Positions 9,599-19,944 of a DNA stretch of 64,000 nucleotides are shown piece by piece (the stretch's first letter is position 1; each line of letters begins with the position of its first letter). Below the pieces are notes generated by a model that saw nothing but the letters and a program-made list of their open reading frames with translations, was not told the DNA's origin and did no database searches. The translations under genes were made by a program, and so were the position numbers. Origin of the DNA: Phytophthora colocasiae (lineage: Eukaryota > Oomycota > Peronosporomycetes > Peronosporales > Peronosporaceae); NCBI GenBank assembly GCA_018806915.1, contig JAGKQI010000101.1, positions 310,001-374,000 on the forward strand, read 5' to 3'.

Positions 9599-9793
9599 CG
9601 CGCGCAAGAGTGGAACGGCACTTCAACCAAGGCCTGTCCAACAAGGACTTGAGTGGTTAGTGTGCTCTAGCGCCTGCCCACCAGCCATCGCAGGAGTAGG
9701 TAGAGAAGCTAGAAGAAAACACTCAAACCACCATGAATACATTTAGTTCCCATTTTGCATTCAACTACAACAATCACCAAGCAACTGGTGACA
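9574..9793 (+). repeat. 3' LTR of the first Ty3/gypsy element
   Basis: Identical to the 5' LTR by eye. The purine stretch GTGGGGAAGA just before it is the likely polypurine tract. The polyprotein's last codons read through its first 25 bases. Confidence 0.95.
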
Positions 9794-10832
9794 GGCAGCG
9801 TTAGACCCATTGTAAGAGGTTCTTGATGGGAGTGACATTATCAGTAATAGTTAGCAAATAGTAATATTGCGTCAAATTGTAAGTATGTATTAATAGTATT
9901 ACTACATGTACTCAGATTATTTTTACACACCTCCCGCAACATAACTCTGAAGATCGTGCAACATACTCAACTTTATACAATCTTCAGTACAATACAAAAA
10001 AGCAATAGTACATCCAGATCAAATAGTACTATTGCGACAACTGTTCCAAAATTCAATGTAGTAATAATAATACTACTTCTGCAACATACTCGTGCAACAT
10101 AACTCAACCTATTGTTATTTTTTAGCGTCGGAATCCGACCGAAGTCTAGAGCACACTGAGAGGCGAATCTAAAGCTGAAACTCGGTACAGATGTAGAAGA
10201 CCTTCAGGTGTGTCTGGTAGATGTAAGAAGAAGTCGAGGCTGCGCATACAGCGCGACCAGGACACGCGAATACACAAAATTTAGGGATCACACTACGCGC
10301 ATGAGTCCGACGCGAAAAATTACAATGAGAATCGCACCTAATAGATTGGCTAATCGGACCCTGTTATATCAGATAAAAGTGGTTGGCTTATTTATGGCAT
10401 CTACCACAAATAGTTGAAAAGAAAAACTTAATTTTAAAGGAAGCTTAATCTCGGTCTCCGCGGCAATTGGCGATGGCGAAAGCCATTTGTTTCGCAAGCA
10501 CATCCTTCGAGGAGTAGGCCGGCAGGTGCAACGTGCAAACGGTAGGGCACGATCCAGGTTGTCAACGACGCGGCGAACGACCTCAAAGGGCGGTTTGAGT
10601 GCCTGAAAACCGCCCGATGCAGGTTTGGGCATACTGTAGGAATGCCCGTCGCTCTGGTGGCAGACATTTCCTACCGTCTTAAAACTATGGCTATCTCTAG
10701 GGATTTTTGTCCAATCATCAGCTAGATTTCAGATTCTAAAATGATTCATCGCGCAACTTTAAAGCAATGTTACCGCAACTTAATAAAAAATCTTTCCCCC
10801 TATTCAATAGAGAGATCCAAACCTTGAGCAAT
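9794..10832. other. AT-rich spacer before the proteasome gene
   Basis: About 1 kb with no supported gene. Positions 9830-10130 are strongly AT-rich, with imperfect repeats of AGTAAT, AATAGTACTATTGCG and GCAACATA-type words. The first five bases are the target duplication of the retrotransposon. The last 100 bases should contain the proteasome gene promoter; TTCATCGCGCAACTTT near 10743 is only a weak initiator match. Confidence 0.5.
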
Positions 10833-11553
10833 ATGACCAAGCAGGAAGTGGACGAAGGCTCGTACCTCAAGCCTGGGGAGGTGGACGCAGGTACATCTAT
10901 CATCGCTGTGCGCTTCAACGGCGGCGTCGTGCTGGGCGCCGACTCGCGCACGTCCACGGGCACGTACGTGGCCAACCGCGTGAGCGACAAGCTCACTCCG
11001 CTGCACGACCGTCTGTTCTGCTGCCGCTCGGGCTCAGCTGCTGACACGCAGGCGCTGGCCGACTACGTGCGCTACTATTTGAGCTCGCACAGTGTGGAGG
11101 TGGACCGCCTCCCGAAGGTGGGAACAGCCGCCAACCTCTTCCGGTCGCTGTGTTACAACAATAAGGACCGTCTTCTGGCTGGTATCATCGTCGCTGGATG
11201 GGACCCAGTGAAGGGAGGACAGGTGTTCTCCATTCCTATTGGAGGGGCAATGGTTGAGCAGGACTTTGCTATTGGCGGCAGTGGATCTACGTACATTTAC
11301 GGTCTGGTGGATTCGGAATACAGGTAACTAACTTCGATTTTAGGAATCTGAAAGATGTTGCTAAATTATTGTGCTTTTTTGTTGTAGACCCAATATGACC
11401 AAGGAGGAATGTCAGAAGTTCGTGAAGAAGGCGCTGGCTCATGCTATGGCTCGTGACGGAAGCTCTGGAGGTGTCATCCGTACCGTCACCATCACAGAGG
11501 ACGAGGTGGTGCGGGACTTCACCAGTGGCGACGACCTTCCCTTCACTATCTAG
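10833..11553 (+). CDS. PSMB6: 20S proteasome beta-1 subunit (PSMB6-type)
   Basis: Two exons, 10833-11323 and 11388-11553, are joined over a 64-nt GT..AG intron and give 218 residues. The protein matches the catalytic beta-1 subunit, which provides caspase-like cleavage in the 20S core: a propeptide of 20 residues ends in G before the nucleophile threonine ([10 protein letters not shown]21), and the mature part has [33 protein letters not shown] and [15 protein letters not shown] blocks (here [11 protein letters not shown]). The ATG at 10833 gives the usual short propeptide; an in-frame ATG at 10767 would add 22 residues. The splice restores the conserved [11 protein letters not shown] junction. 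Confidence 0.95.
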
Positions 11554-11736
11554 AGATTAAAGCTCTTGAATCTCCTGTGGACATTTTGAGTCTATGAGGA
11601 CAAATGATCTGAAGGAATGAAGGTGATGCCGCGTTTAATCCACTTCTGTCTCCATGCTCTATCTGTCTCTGTATCTACTGTGGTTGTTGCTCTCTTGACC
11701 TTCGTTCCATACATAGATTTCCTTCTGCTGCTTAGC

Positions 11737-14700
11737 TTAGACGAAGAGATTATCCATTGCGGCGGCACCACCACGGGCTTTTTGTCGCTCGATCTCTGCT
11801 GCATCCGTCAGGTCCTTCATTGTGATAATCCGCTTACTCTCTTCACGCAGAGCAGCACTCGCAGCAGCACGGAACACAGCGTCGCTAATCGATGTGTTGC
11901 TCAGGTCGTAGCGTTCAGCCAAACGTTGGAAGTTGATGGGCGTCTTAGAGTCCAGCGGCGCCTTCGGGGGGAAGCACGCACGCCAAAGCTTTTCGCGCAG
12001 CTTCGCGTTGGGATTCCGCATCTCCACCACAAACTTAAGTCGACGGCAGAACTCCGACTGCACCAGCGACGACGCAGCAGCTCTGTCCACGTTGGCCAGC
12101 AGGATGGTGGTGCTGGGGAACGTGTCCATGAGCTCCAGCAGACGCATCACCTCCATGCGGAAGCGGGGCGATGACTCCAAACTGTCGATAGGAATGACTC
12201 CCCCTTCGATATGGCTGCCGAAAGACTCAAATCCAGTCAGAACCAGTACGGCATCCATGAGTCGGGCGTCGTCAAACACAGCGCGCAGAGCCTTGCGCGT
12301 CTCTGAAGCGGAATCAGCTGCAAGCTGAGCGAAGTTGACGACCTTGAGAGGACGACCGATTTCGAAGCCGATAGCCTTTGCAGCGTCCAGCTTGCCGATG
12401 CCTGCGGGCCCACACATGAGCACGCTCACGCCCTTTTGCTGCTTGTTGGAGTGGCCAAAGTCAAAGCCCCACTGTCCGTAGATGACACTGCGTGCCTTCT
12501 CAAATTGAACAATCCGTCGCAGCTTGTCCTTCACCGAGTCCTCTACGATGAGCTCATCCAGTCCAGTCGTCGGGACAACACGGTGGTCGAACGTCTTCAT
12601 GTGCAAACTACCACGCATTTGCAGCGCACAACCCGCCACGATGTCAGCCTGAGAGATGACAGGAGCCTCGCCATTCCGTGCGATGGCCTTGAGCAGGGCC
12701 GACAGGATGGCATTCTTGATGAAGCCACCGCTAAGTTCATACTTGAGCGCGATCGCGTCCCAGTCAATGCCTTCCTCAGTCTTTAGGGCTCCACGATACA
12801 GTAACACATCCCAAATCTTCCGCCGCTGGATGTGATCAGGTGCCTTAAACTCGAACACGGCCGTGATACGACGGTGCATAGCTTCATCCAGATCAAACGG
12901 ACGGTTTGTCGCCAGGAACACAATGCCTTCGTACCGCTCAATCTCCGTAAGCAACGCGTTCAGCAGTCGGTCGCCTCCGCCGTCACGTTGCCGAAAGATG
13001 TTCTCGCATTCGTCAAAGAAAAGCACAGCGTTGCTCATGTCAGCTTCACGGAAAAGGCCACGCAAGTCAGCATCAGTCTCCACACCTTCCTGGCGCTTGC
13101 CCTGCAGCGATGGGAAATCCACCAGTAACACGCGTTTCTTCAGGTGGTGGGCAACAGCATTAACCGTCATCGTCTTACCTGTACCGCTGGCACCACAGAG
13201 CAACAAAACGAGTCCAGCTCCGTACGCCATACCTGCCTGCTCCAGTCCGCTCTTTTTCCGATATCTCCGGAAGCTCTCGTAGCTCTCCACCGTCTCAAGG
13301 ATAGTACTTTTGTGCTCTTCAGGCAGCACAACCTGATCCAACTGCACTTTAGGAGTGTACAAGTCGGAGCCTTCCACCAGTTCGTTCATCTCAGTGTCCA
13401 ACCCAACCACCCAATCCAGAACGCGTCGATCCAGTTCCACACGCTGGTCCACAAGGTCTCCTGCTGTCGAATGCCATCGTCCACGGTGAAGTTTCACCAG
13501 GCCACGAGTGAGCAGACGCGAAGACTTGTAGAAGAAGACCCGATGCGCCACTTGCTCCTGGAAAGTATCGCAAAAGATTGATAGAATCTGGTTGATGATC
13601 ACGCTTTCGTCCATGCGCTGCACCGGAGACGTATCCACGCCGTCAATGAGGTTCTTAATAACCGGAGAAATCGTCTTGCCAATAAGCATCACAATCACGT
13701 TCTGTTCGAAACGGTTAAGCTTGAATTTTGCAGCCAATTCTTCAAGACGCGGAAGTGGATGACCAGCCTGCCGTGTCAGAGCCAATCGGTGCTGCGTGCG
13801 GCGACTGTATACACGCTGCTTGGCCTTGAGCTCACGTCGGCCTGCAGAAGCTGGCGCCGATGATTCCCAGGGCTGTTTTGTACCTGCTTCCTTCATCTGG
13901 TCCTTCACACGCGCACCAGACGCACGAATTGCAAATGCCACAACCTGGAAACGGTCTTCGAGATACTCTAACTGATTCTCGGGTGTGTAGGGCTTCAGCT
14001 CACTAGCGTCCATCAGCGAAGACAGCAAATGGTGCTTGTCACCACCTGCCTCGGCCGACTTTAGCAGTAACGTTTCATCAGCCTTTGCCTGTTCCTTTGC
14101 GCGCTTGCTGTTCGACTTGTACTTTCCAATGAAGGAAAAAGCAGACGCGTTGGGGTCATCGTGTTCTTCGTTGTCCTCCTCCTCACTCTCACTGCTAGCT
14201 TGGTGGTTATCCTCCTCTTCCTCATCATGCTTTTCCTCCACCTTTTCACCGCTTCGATCACGCTTATGTCCAGTGACATGTGTCTCCGAAGTTCCCGTGC
14301 CAGAAGTCGTAGTCGTGTCCAGAACCTCACCAAAAGACATTCCTTCACCCTTCAGCAGCTCCTCCAGTGCTGTTTGGCTCACCTTCAGCGCCTGGTTGCT
14401 CGTCAAATGTCGTCCCAGCAGCACACGGACGCAGATATTCGACAGACTGAGACTCGTGCAGTACGTCTCCTCGTCCACAATGAGCGTTCCTTCTTTCACG
14501 TGTTCGCGCTCGTCATCTCGGAACTCCGCAATGTCCACTTCCGACAGTCCCGAGAGTCTCTGGCATGTCATAACTCTGCGCTGCGAGTCTTCATCCAAGA
14601 TCTGGCACCGCACAGCGTTGCTCTGACATCCCTGCATGACCACAAGTAGTTGCAAAAGAGTGGTTTCTCCAGACGAGAGCTTGTACATCTCAGCCAGTCG

Positions 14701-15228
14701 AAATACTCGAGGCAATCTCTTGTCCGCCTGCTTCGTCGCAGCCAAACGACACTTAGCCAGGTCGTCCACGTAGTTTTTGAGTCTGTTGAGGAAGTTCACG
14801 CGCTTCTCCATGTCCTGGCGATGGGACAGCGTCGTCTTCTCCTGCTGCTGCTCCAATGTGATGGAATCTGGCTTGGTTACGCTCATAGCGAACTCCATAA
14901 AGGCGATTTCGTACAGGAAAACCACCATAAACTGCATCTCAGCGAACCAAAACCACTGGGCATCGCTCTCCACTGGAAGCTGCGAGTCATCTCGAGGGTC
15001 TCGCTGCATCTCCGGCCAAAACTCTGTCAATAACGCGCGGACGAAGCTGAATTGGCCTTGCAACTCTTTGATAAGCGGTTCATACTCAGATCTGATTCGC
15101 GCCAAAGTCTCTGAGTCGGGTGCCGCCTTGACGCCGTTCTGTTCTGCTGGTTCTGAGGCTGTAGAAGGCGTCTCGAGGCCATTCTTCTTGGAGGCGGGTG
15201 CTCCACGTCTGCGCTTGGCTGGTGCCAT
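11737..15228 (-). CDS. Large two-module AAA+ ATPase
   Basis: An uninterrupted 1163-residue protein. Two segments of the kind LPR-x3-LA-x2-[YF]-x-L (near residues 170 and 495) resemble the winged-helix modules that precede AAA domains in COG0464-type ATPases. The first AAA module has a good Walker A, GASGTGKT (about 678-685), and Walker B VLFFDECE. The second has GPAGIGKLDA (about 939-948), in which the Ser/Thr after the lysine is replaced by leucine, and its Walker B is weak. So one module probably hydrolyses ATP and the other is mainly structural. The middle (about residues 290-380) is acidic and Ser/Glu-rich, and the N terminus is basic, which hints at nuclear location. The substrate is unknown. 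The gene is convergent with the proteasome gene, 183 bases apart. Confidence 0.85.
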   Translation of the reverse strand: MAPAKRRRGAPASKKNGLETPSTASEPAEQNGVKAAPDSETLARIRSEYEPLIKELQGQFSFVRALLTEFWPEMQRDPRDDSQLPVESDAQWFWFAEMQFMVVFLYEIAFMEFAMSVTKPDSITLEQQQEKTTLSHRQDMEKRVNFLNRLKNYVDDLAKCRLAATKQADKRLPRVFRLAEMYKLSSGETTLLQLLVVMQGCQSNAVRCQILDEDSQRRVMTCQRLSGLSEVDIAEFRDDEREHVKEGTLIVDEETYCTSLSLSNICVRVLLGRHLTSNQALKVSQTALEELLKGEGMSFGEVLDTTTTSGTGTSETHVTGHKRDRSGEKVEEKHDEEEEDNHQASSESEEEDNEEHDDPNASAFSFIGKYKSNSKRAKEQAKADETLLLKSAEAGGDKHHLLSSLMDASELKPYTPENQLEYLEDRFQVVAFAIRASGARVKDQMKEAGTKQPWESSAPASAGRRELKAKQRVYSRRTQHRLALTRQAGHPLPRLEELAAKFKLNRFEQNVIVMLIGKTISPVIKNLIDGVDTSPVQRMDESVIINQILSIFCDTFQEQVAHRVFFYKSSRLLTRGLVKLHRGRWHSTAGDLVDQRVELDRRVLDWVVGLDTEMNELVEGSDLYTPKVQLDQVVLPEEHKSTILETVESYESFRRYRKKSGLEQAGMAYGAGLVLLLCGASGTGKTMTVNAVAHHLKKRVLLVDFPSLQGKRQEGVETDADLRGLFREADMSNAVLFFDECENIFRQRDGGGDRLLNALLTEIERYEGIVFLATNRPFDLDEAMHRRITAVFEFKAPDHIQRRKIWDVLLYRGALKTEEGIDWDAIALKYELSGGFIKNAILSALLKAIARNGEAPVISQADIVAGCALQMRGSLHMKTFDHRVVPTTGLDELIVEDSVKDKLRRIVQFEKARSVIYGQWGFDFGHSNKQQKGVSVLMCGPAGIGKLDAAKAIGFEIGRPLKVVNFAQLAADSASETRKALRAVFDDARLMDAVLVLTGFESFGSHIEGGVIPIDSLESSPRFRMEVMRLLELMDTFPSTTILLANVDRAAASSLVQSEFCRRLKFVVEMRNPNAKLREKLWRACFPPKAPLDSKTPINFQRLAERYDLSNTSISDAVFRAAASAALREESKRIITMKDLTDAAEIERQKARGGAAAMDNLFV

Positions 15229-15967
15229 GATGGAGAGGAGATGTGGGGCGAGGGAGACGCAGAGGAAGCAGCGGACGGACCTTCCTTAGTGATGCTCGTG
15301 AAGTGTCCGCACCAGCCAGTCGATGCGATGGATAGATAATGGCTGGGGAGCTGGGGATTGGTCAGAAATAGATAACCTGGAATACAGCATAACCTGGAGT
15401 ACAGCATATTATAGGTTGTAGAACCGCCTCAAACTTCCTCTAACTTCCCCCAACTGGTCTAGTTGGGGCCACCCTTCCCAACTGCTATCCGTAATAAGTG
15501 CTATATATCGCAGCAGTGCGATCGCTGCAAGAGCGTCTCCGCTGTGAGGCGAGGCAGGTATGTTCGTGAGCATGCCTTCTAATTGTATGCCAATTTTCGC
15601 CGCTCATATTGAGTGCGCCCCATCTATCACAACTGTTAAACTTTATTATAGAAAATCGCAGTGAATCTCTCTACCTTTATTTCTGTTTGTCCGACGTTTG
15701 TTTTCCGACGACGACAAGTATCTCATTGTGTACGGAAGGTAATGAGATGTTCAATGCGATGAAGAATGTTCTTCTTCATTTACTTCCTGGAAAAGATCAC
15801 CTTTGAAAGATTTTAGCAATTACAACAACTCATAGCAAGTCCAACACTATGCCAAGCTCACGCCAAAGAAAGTATTATTATACGCACTACATGAGTGTCG
15901 AGAACAAAAGGTCTTGGCGCATTGGCCAAGAGATGTAACCCCCAACATCACGCAATGACGATTCAAA
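15229..15967. other. Spacer between AAA+ gene and repeat-protein gene
   Basis: About 740 bases with no supported gene. The part next to 15228 should hold the promoter of the AAA+ gene, and the part next to 15967 the 3' region of the repeat-protein gene. Confidence 0.4.
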
Positions 15968-16726
15968 TTACGCGCGCAGGTGACGGTAGCCGCCGGTCTT
16001 GGTGGATGTCTGCGCGGCCGTCTTCGATGCTTGGTAGGCGGTCTTCTGTGGAACATACGCAGTAGTAGTGGTGCCCTTCGAGTAGCTGTCGGTATTGCTG
16101 ACAGTGTTAGTCTTGGCTCCACCGTTCACACCAGTGCTGAGACCAGCACCAGCATTGAGACTAGCACCAGCATTGAGACCCGCTCTGGCACCGGCGTTTA
16201 ACCCCGCATTGGCATTGAGACCCGCTCCAGCATTCAACCCTGCGTTTGCTCCCGTGTAGCCCTTGGCACCCGCGTTGAGTCCGGCGTTTGCATTGAGACC
16301 GGCATTGGCAGAAAGACCCGCGTTTGCATTGAGTCCAGCGTTGGCACTGCCGTAGCTTTTGGCGCCAGTGTTTAGCCCTGCGTTTGCATTGAGACCAGCA
16401 TTTGCGTTGAGGCCCGCGTTCGCGCTGAGACCGGCACCTGCACCGCCGTAGCCCTTGCCGCCAGCGTTGAGACCGCCGAGTGCCTTCAGAACCGCCGACA
16501 CGCCGGCACCCAGACCGCCATATCCATTTGCAACCGCGTTCGCGCCACCATAGCCACTGGTACCCGTAGCTGCACCTCCATAGCCGCCATACGTGTCGTG
16601 GCTCTTCGGTAGCAACCACCCGAACGTCTCCGCTGCCTGTGCAGACTCAGTCGATGCTTCCACTGCACCACTTGAAAGTACCACCGCCGCCATACACAGA
16701 GAAATGATCGTCTTGCTGAGCATCAT
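15968..16726 (-). CDS. Secreted Gly/Ala/Asn-rich repeat protein, copy A
   Basis: A 252-residue protein with a signal peptide of about 24 residues (MMLSKTIISLCMAAVVLSSG...). A GYGG-rich segment follows, then many six-residue units of the type AGLNAN or AGLNAG, and a Ser/Thr-rich tail ending in GGYRHLRA. There are no cysteines after the leader and no enzyme motifs, so a structural wall or adhesive role is likely but not shown. It is the inverted paralogue of the gene at 19945-20826 and has about 41 fewer residues, mostly from loss of C-terminal AGLNAG units. Its promoter is the mirrored copy of the other gene's promoter, but a 691-bp Harbinger element lies about 210 bp upstream of this start. 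Confidence 0.75.
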   Translation of the reverse strand: MMLSKTIISLCMAAVVLSSGAVEASTESAQAAETFGWLLPKSHDTYGGYGGAATGTSGYGGANAVANGYGGLGAGVSAVLKALGGLNAGGKGYGGAGAGLSANAGLNANAGLNANAGLNTGAKSYGSANAGLNANAGLSANAGLNANAGLNAGAKGYTGANAGLNAGAGLNANAGLNAGARAGLNAGASLNAGAGLSTGVNGGAKTNTVSNTDSYSKGTTTTAYVPQKTAYQASKTAAQTSTKTGGYRHLRA

Positions 16727-16792
16727 GTCGGATACTAGTTCTTGTTGTTGGGAATAGCTTGCTTGAGCTGGTTCAACTTGGGTAAGAGGGCC

Positions 16793-16806
16793 GAAATTGG
16801 GAAATG
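16793..16806 (-). promoter_or_regulatory. Oomycete initiator, repeat-protein copy A
   Basis: On the minus strand the segment reads as TTCATTTCCCAATTTC, a good match to the oomycete initiator core (TCATTY..CAWTTT), about 70 bases upstream of the start codon. The same element is kept in the inverted copy at 19864-19877. Confidence 0.5.
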
Positions 16807-16931
16807 AACTGGAAATGAGCCCGCTTACCTTGCTGGGTCTTGTTCTCTACACCACTTGAGCAGGGTGAGCTGTAGCTGTAGCGATGTTGGTACGGCACGA
16901 GTTGAGCATGGCAAGTTGCCAAGGCAACGTC

Positions 16932-16934
16932 TTA
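16932..16934. repeat. Left TTA target duplication of the Harbinger element
   Basis: TTA here and at 17626-17628 flank the element. The paralogous empty site near 19733-19738 reads CTTAGTATAATC (as reverse complement) with a single TTA, confirming the duplication. Confidence 0.85.
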
Positions 16935-17625
16935 GAGCCATTCCCAACCGGCCGCACCGCATCGCATCGCATCGCACATTTTTGCACTATGCGACCGCAT
17001 GCGACCGATTCGGTTGGGACTGGTCATGCGACTTCAAACCACTGCCGCCGCTTCAGCTGTTCGCTCAGTTTAGATCTAGACGACAGGGAAGCACTCCGTT
17101 CCTGGGTAAGTGAACAGTACACGAACTATTGCTACGCGATTCTAACAGTAAGCGTTCAAAACCTGCAAAACTCATTCGATAGTATTGCTTGAACTCGCCC
17201 TCGAGTAGTAAGCGCTCAGCATGCGAATACCATTGAATTCTCTCGCGCACAACACGCTGTTCTCCACCTCGACGACGGTATTTAGCGACGATGTATATCA
17301 CAGCAGGCATTATAACAGCGACAAAATCTGCATCTTCGGCTGATTGGGGGTGGCCATTCATCACTAGTGAAAGCTAGACCTTTTGTGCAAGAATGTTAGA
17401 CAGCAAGGCAGCTTCAACACGATGGTTTCGATAGTCGAACGCGGACGCCGCGCGCTGATTGGTGTTTTTTGGATAAGCCTCATGCGACGATTTTTTCACA
17501 TGCGACCTATCGGTCGCATGAGCGTCTATTTTTGTACACCGTCGCATGCGACCACCTACCCCGCAAACCAATGGAGTGCCGAGAATTCGTCGCATGCGAC
17601 CAAAAAATCGGGTTGGGAATGGCTC
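16935..17625. mobile_element. Harbinger-type DNA element, non-autonomous
   Basis: A 691-bp insertion with terminal inverted repeats of 15 bp (GAGCCATTCCCAACC at both ends, read inward) and a 3-bp TTA target duplication, the hallmarks of PIF/Harbinger elements. The inverted copy of this region lacks it, so the ends are exact. Subterminal regions hold many copies of ATGCGAC in both orientations, including two of GTCGCATGCGAC on the right, which may be transposase-binding repeats. It encodes only an N-terminal transposase remnant, so it would need a helper element. Confidence 0.9.
17065..17364 (-). pseudogene. Harbinger transposase N-terminal remnant
   Basis: A 99-residue frame whose middle (RERIQWYSHAERLLLEGEF, then YYRMSFAGFERLL) resembles the N-terminal part of HARBI1-like nucleases. 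The catalytic DDE domain is absent, and the frame ends within the element. Assignment rests on this pattern and on the Harbinger-type ends. Confidence 0.5.
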
Positions 17626-18142
17626 TTAGTACTAGTATAATCTTTAAACGGTGTGAGTGAATAGGCAACCGCATATGGAGGCGGGCAGAGAGGCATGACT
17701 GCCAAGTGGAGCAGCAGCCGGTCACCGGGTGGTCGTTACAGTGACGGTATTGATGTTTTGGCGTCCGACAGTTTTTCGCATCCAGACTCTGGGCTAGAGT
17801 GTGCCATGCGGCGAACCGGGGATGCTGTCATCTTTGGTGCCTGCGAGCATCGTAAAGGCGCACGATGTCGCGTCGATGCTAGGCACACAGCTAGAGAGAA
17901 AAGAGAGTTACCGCTAGCAGGCGCGCAGTGCAGTGTGGTGGTCAACAAGTCGGCATCCCACACCATTATGTCCCGTCGGTCGCCACATCAAGGATGACCA
18001 AGAGGTGACAAGCAGTACGGCTAATTATCGTTGTTGTCCCCCTTATCGTATGTTTTCTTATGCCGAGGGTCGTGAACGTGTCAAGCATTTCTAAGTCATT
18101 TCTAAGCACTTCAACTTCGCACTTCAACTTGGATACTTTTCG

Positions 18143-19228
18143 ATGCATCAAAACATAGCACGAATGAGTCATACGAATAGATTTGTGCTATCCAGGAGAT
18201 TCACGTTGCTACGTTGGAACCAATTATGTACCTGCACTAAATCTCAAGGACCACTCGATAACTGAATGATTGGGCGGATACTCTTCTTAAAAACCAAATC
18301 CAGCATGTCTTTGACATCCTGAATGTTGTCACTGCTGCTCCCGCGAACCGAGCACGAGACATTGAAGAACAGACTAAATTTGATGTCCTCGTTCAGCAGA
18401 CCCACCATGAATCATGGGCCACGATAAATGTGCTACCGAATGTGCAATCTGTACCTGAATCTGGTGGGCAGTCGTGGTCCACCGTTCCGCGCCAGACTCG
18501 CATTGGATGGTATGTCAATGACATACATGTAATGCCATTGTCATTAGTTGGCAACACAATTAATCAAACATAACCGCACCAAGAGCAAGCATCGCTTGCT
18601 CGTTGCTGATAGAACGTGTTCGGGTAGCGGCTAGGGCGTGAAAAACCTGGATAACGAGATGGACCAGGTAGGCAATACCCGCGACGCGCGTCGTATTTGC
18701 CAATAGAGATGGCGAAGGTGCTTGGCTTCAGGTAAAAGACGTGTTTTCTGTTGGTCCGATCACATGCAGAGGCGCCCATCCGCGACGTCTGCATTCTTTG
18801 ACTCCCATGAGAAAACCGAGAAAACGGTCTCACCAGCACACATTGAATAGGGCAGCCACATCAGACGAATGTTGGCAAGAAGCTAGAAGGCGTAATTGTA
18901 GTCGGCGCCACGTATACCGTACGCGTACGTACTACGAAGATCAGCAAATATACATGACTTCACCATCGATTTTGAGGCTCGTTGCATCCGTCAGCATCAT
19001 TTCAACCGCCCTCCCCCACACACCCATTTGTGCCAATGGCGATGCAGTCGTTCATATTTTCCAGAGCGGTGAACATAAGCTACTAGGGTGCTTGTTGTTG
19101 GAGTGGGTCGATTGATAGCTTGTTGTCCGGGATGTAGCAATTCAGGTGGCCCGTGTTGCAAGCGATAACAATGCACACACCTGAACTCAGCAGTATGTAC
19201 CCTGAATTCACCATCGATATTCGACCAC
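18143..19228. other. Spacer of the inverted duplication
   Basis: A 1086-base single-copy segment between the two arms. On the plus strand, 18262-18573 is open for about 103 codons between stops (LNDWADTLLKNQI... to ...NTINQT) but has no early ATG. It looks protein-like and may be an exon or a transposon fragment; I do not recognise it. Nothing else is supported. Confidence 0.4.
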
Positions 19229-19863
19229 CGAAAAGTATCCAAGTTGAAGTGCGAAGTTGAAGTGCTTAGAAATGACTTAGAAATGCTTGACACGTTCACG
19301 ACCCTCGGCATAAGAAAACATACGATAAGGGGGACAACAACGATAATTAGCCGTACTGTTTGTCACCTCTTGGTCATCCTTGATGTGGCGACCGACGGGA
19401 CATAATGGTGTGGGATGCCGACTTGTTGACCACCACACTGCACTGCGCGCCTGCTAGCGGTAACTCTCTTTTCTCTCTAGCTGTGTGCCTAGCATCGACG
19501 CGACATCGTGCGCCTTTACGATGCTCGCAGGCACCAAAGATGACAGCATCCTCGGTTCGCCGCATGGCACACTCTAGCCCAGAGTCTGGATGCGAAAAAC
19601 TGTCGGACGCCAAAACATCAATACCGTCACTGTAACGACCACCCGGTGACCGGCTGCTGCTCCACTTGGCAGTCATGCCTCTCTGCCCGCCTCCATATGC
19701 GGTTGCCTATTCACTCACACCGTTTAAAGATTATACTAAGACGTTGCCTTGGCAACTTGCCATGCTCAACTCGTGCCGTACCAACATCGCTACAGCTACA
19801 GCTCACCCTGCTCAAGTGGTGTAGAGAACAAGACCCAGCAAGGTAAGCGGGCTCATTTCCAGT

Positions 19864-19877
19864 TCATTTCCCAATTT
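19864..19877 (+). promoter_or_regulatory. Oomycete initiator, repeat-protein copy B
   Basis: TCATTTCCCAATTT matches the oomycete initiator consensus and lies 68 bases before the ATG at 19945. It is preserved in both arms of the duplication. Confidence 0.55.
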
Positions 19878-19944
19878 CGGCCCTCTCACCCAAGTTGAAC
19901 CAGCTCAAGCAAGCTATTCCCAACAACAAGAACTAGTATCCGAC

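Larger units (their letters stand above)
5176..9793 (+). mobile_element. Complete Ty3/gypsy LTR retrotransposon
   Basis: A 4618-bp element bounded by two 220-bp LTRs that look identical base for base. It is flanked by a perfect 5-bp target duplication GGCAG (5171-5175 and 9794-9798). The LTRs start TGTCA and end TGACA. A single open frame encodes all gag-pol domains in the order protease, reverse transcriptase, RNase H, integrase, which is the Ty3/gypsy order. Identical LTRs and an uninterrupted frame mean a recent insertion, and the copy may still be active. It landed just upstream of the aldo-keto reductase relic. Confidence 0.95.
15950..18142. repeat. Left arm of a large inverted duplication
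   Basis: This segment is the reverse complement of 19229-20845 over its whole length, except for the inserted Harbinger element, a 6-bp tandem difference beside it and fewer coding repeats. Outside those differences the arms look almost identical. The outer boundary is blurred just past the stop codon (15950-15965) and the inner boundary is sharp at 18142. Confidence 0.9.

Noticed and set aside
14036..14626. Ser-rich plus-strand frame of 196 codons
   Set aside because: It is the antisense reading of the acidic Ser/Glu-rich part of the AAA+ gene.
16140..16440. Short direct repeats resembling a CRISPR-like array
   Set aside because: They are codon-phase repeats of a secreted protein; there are no spacers and the genome is eukaryotic.
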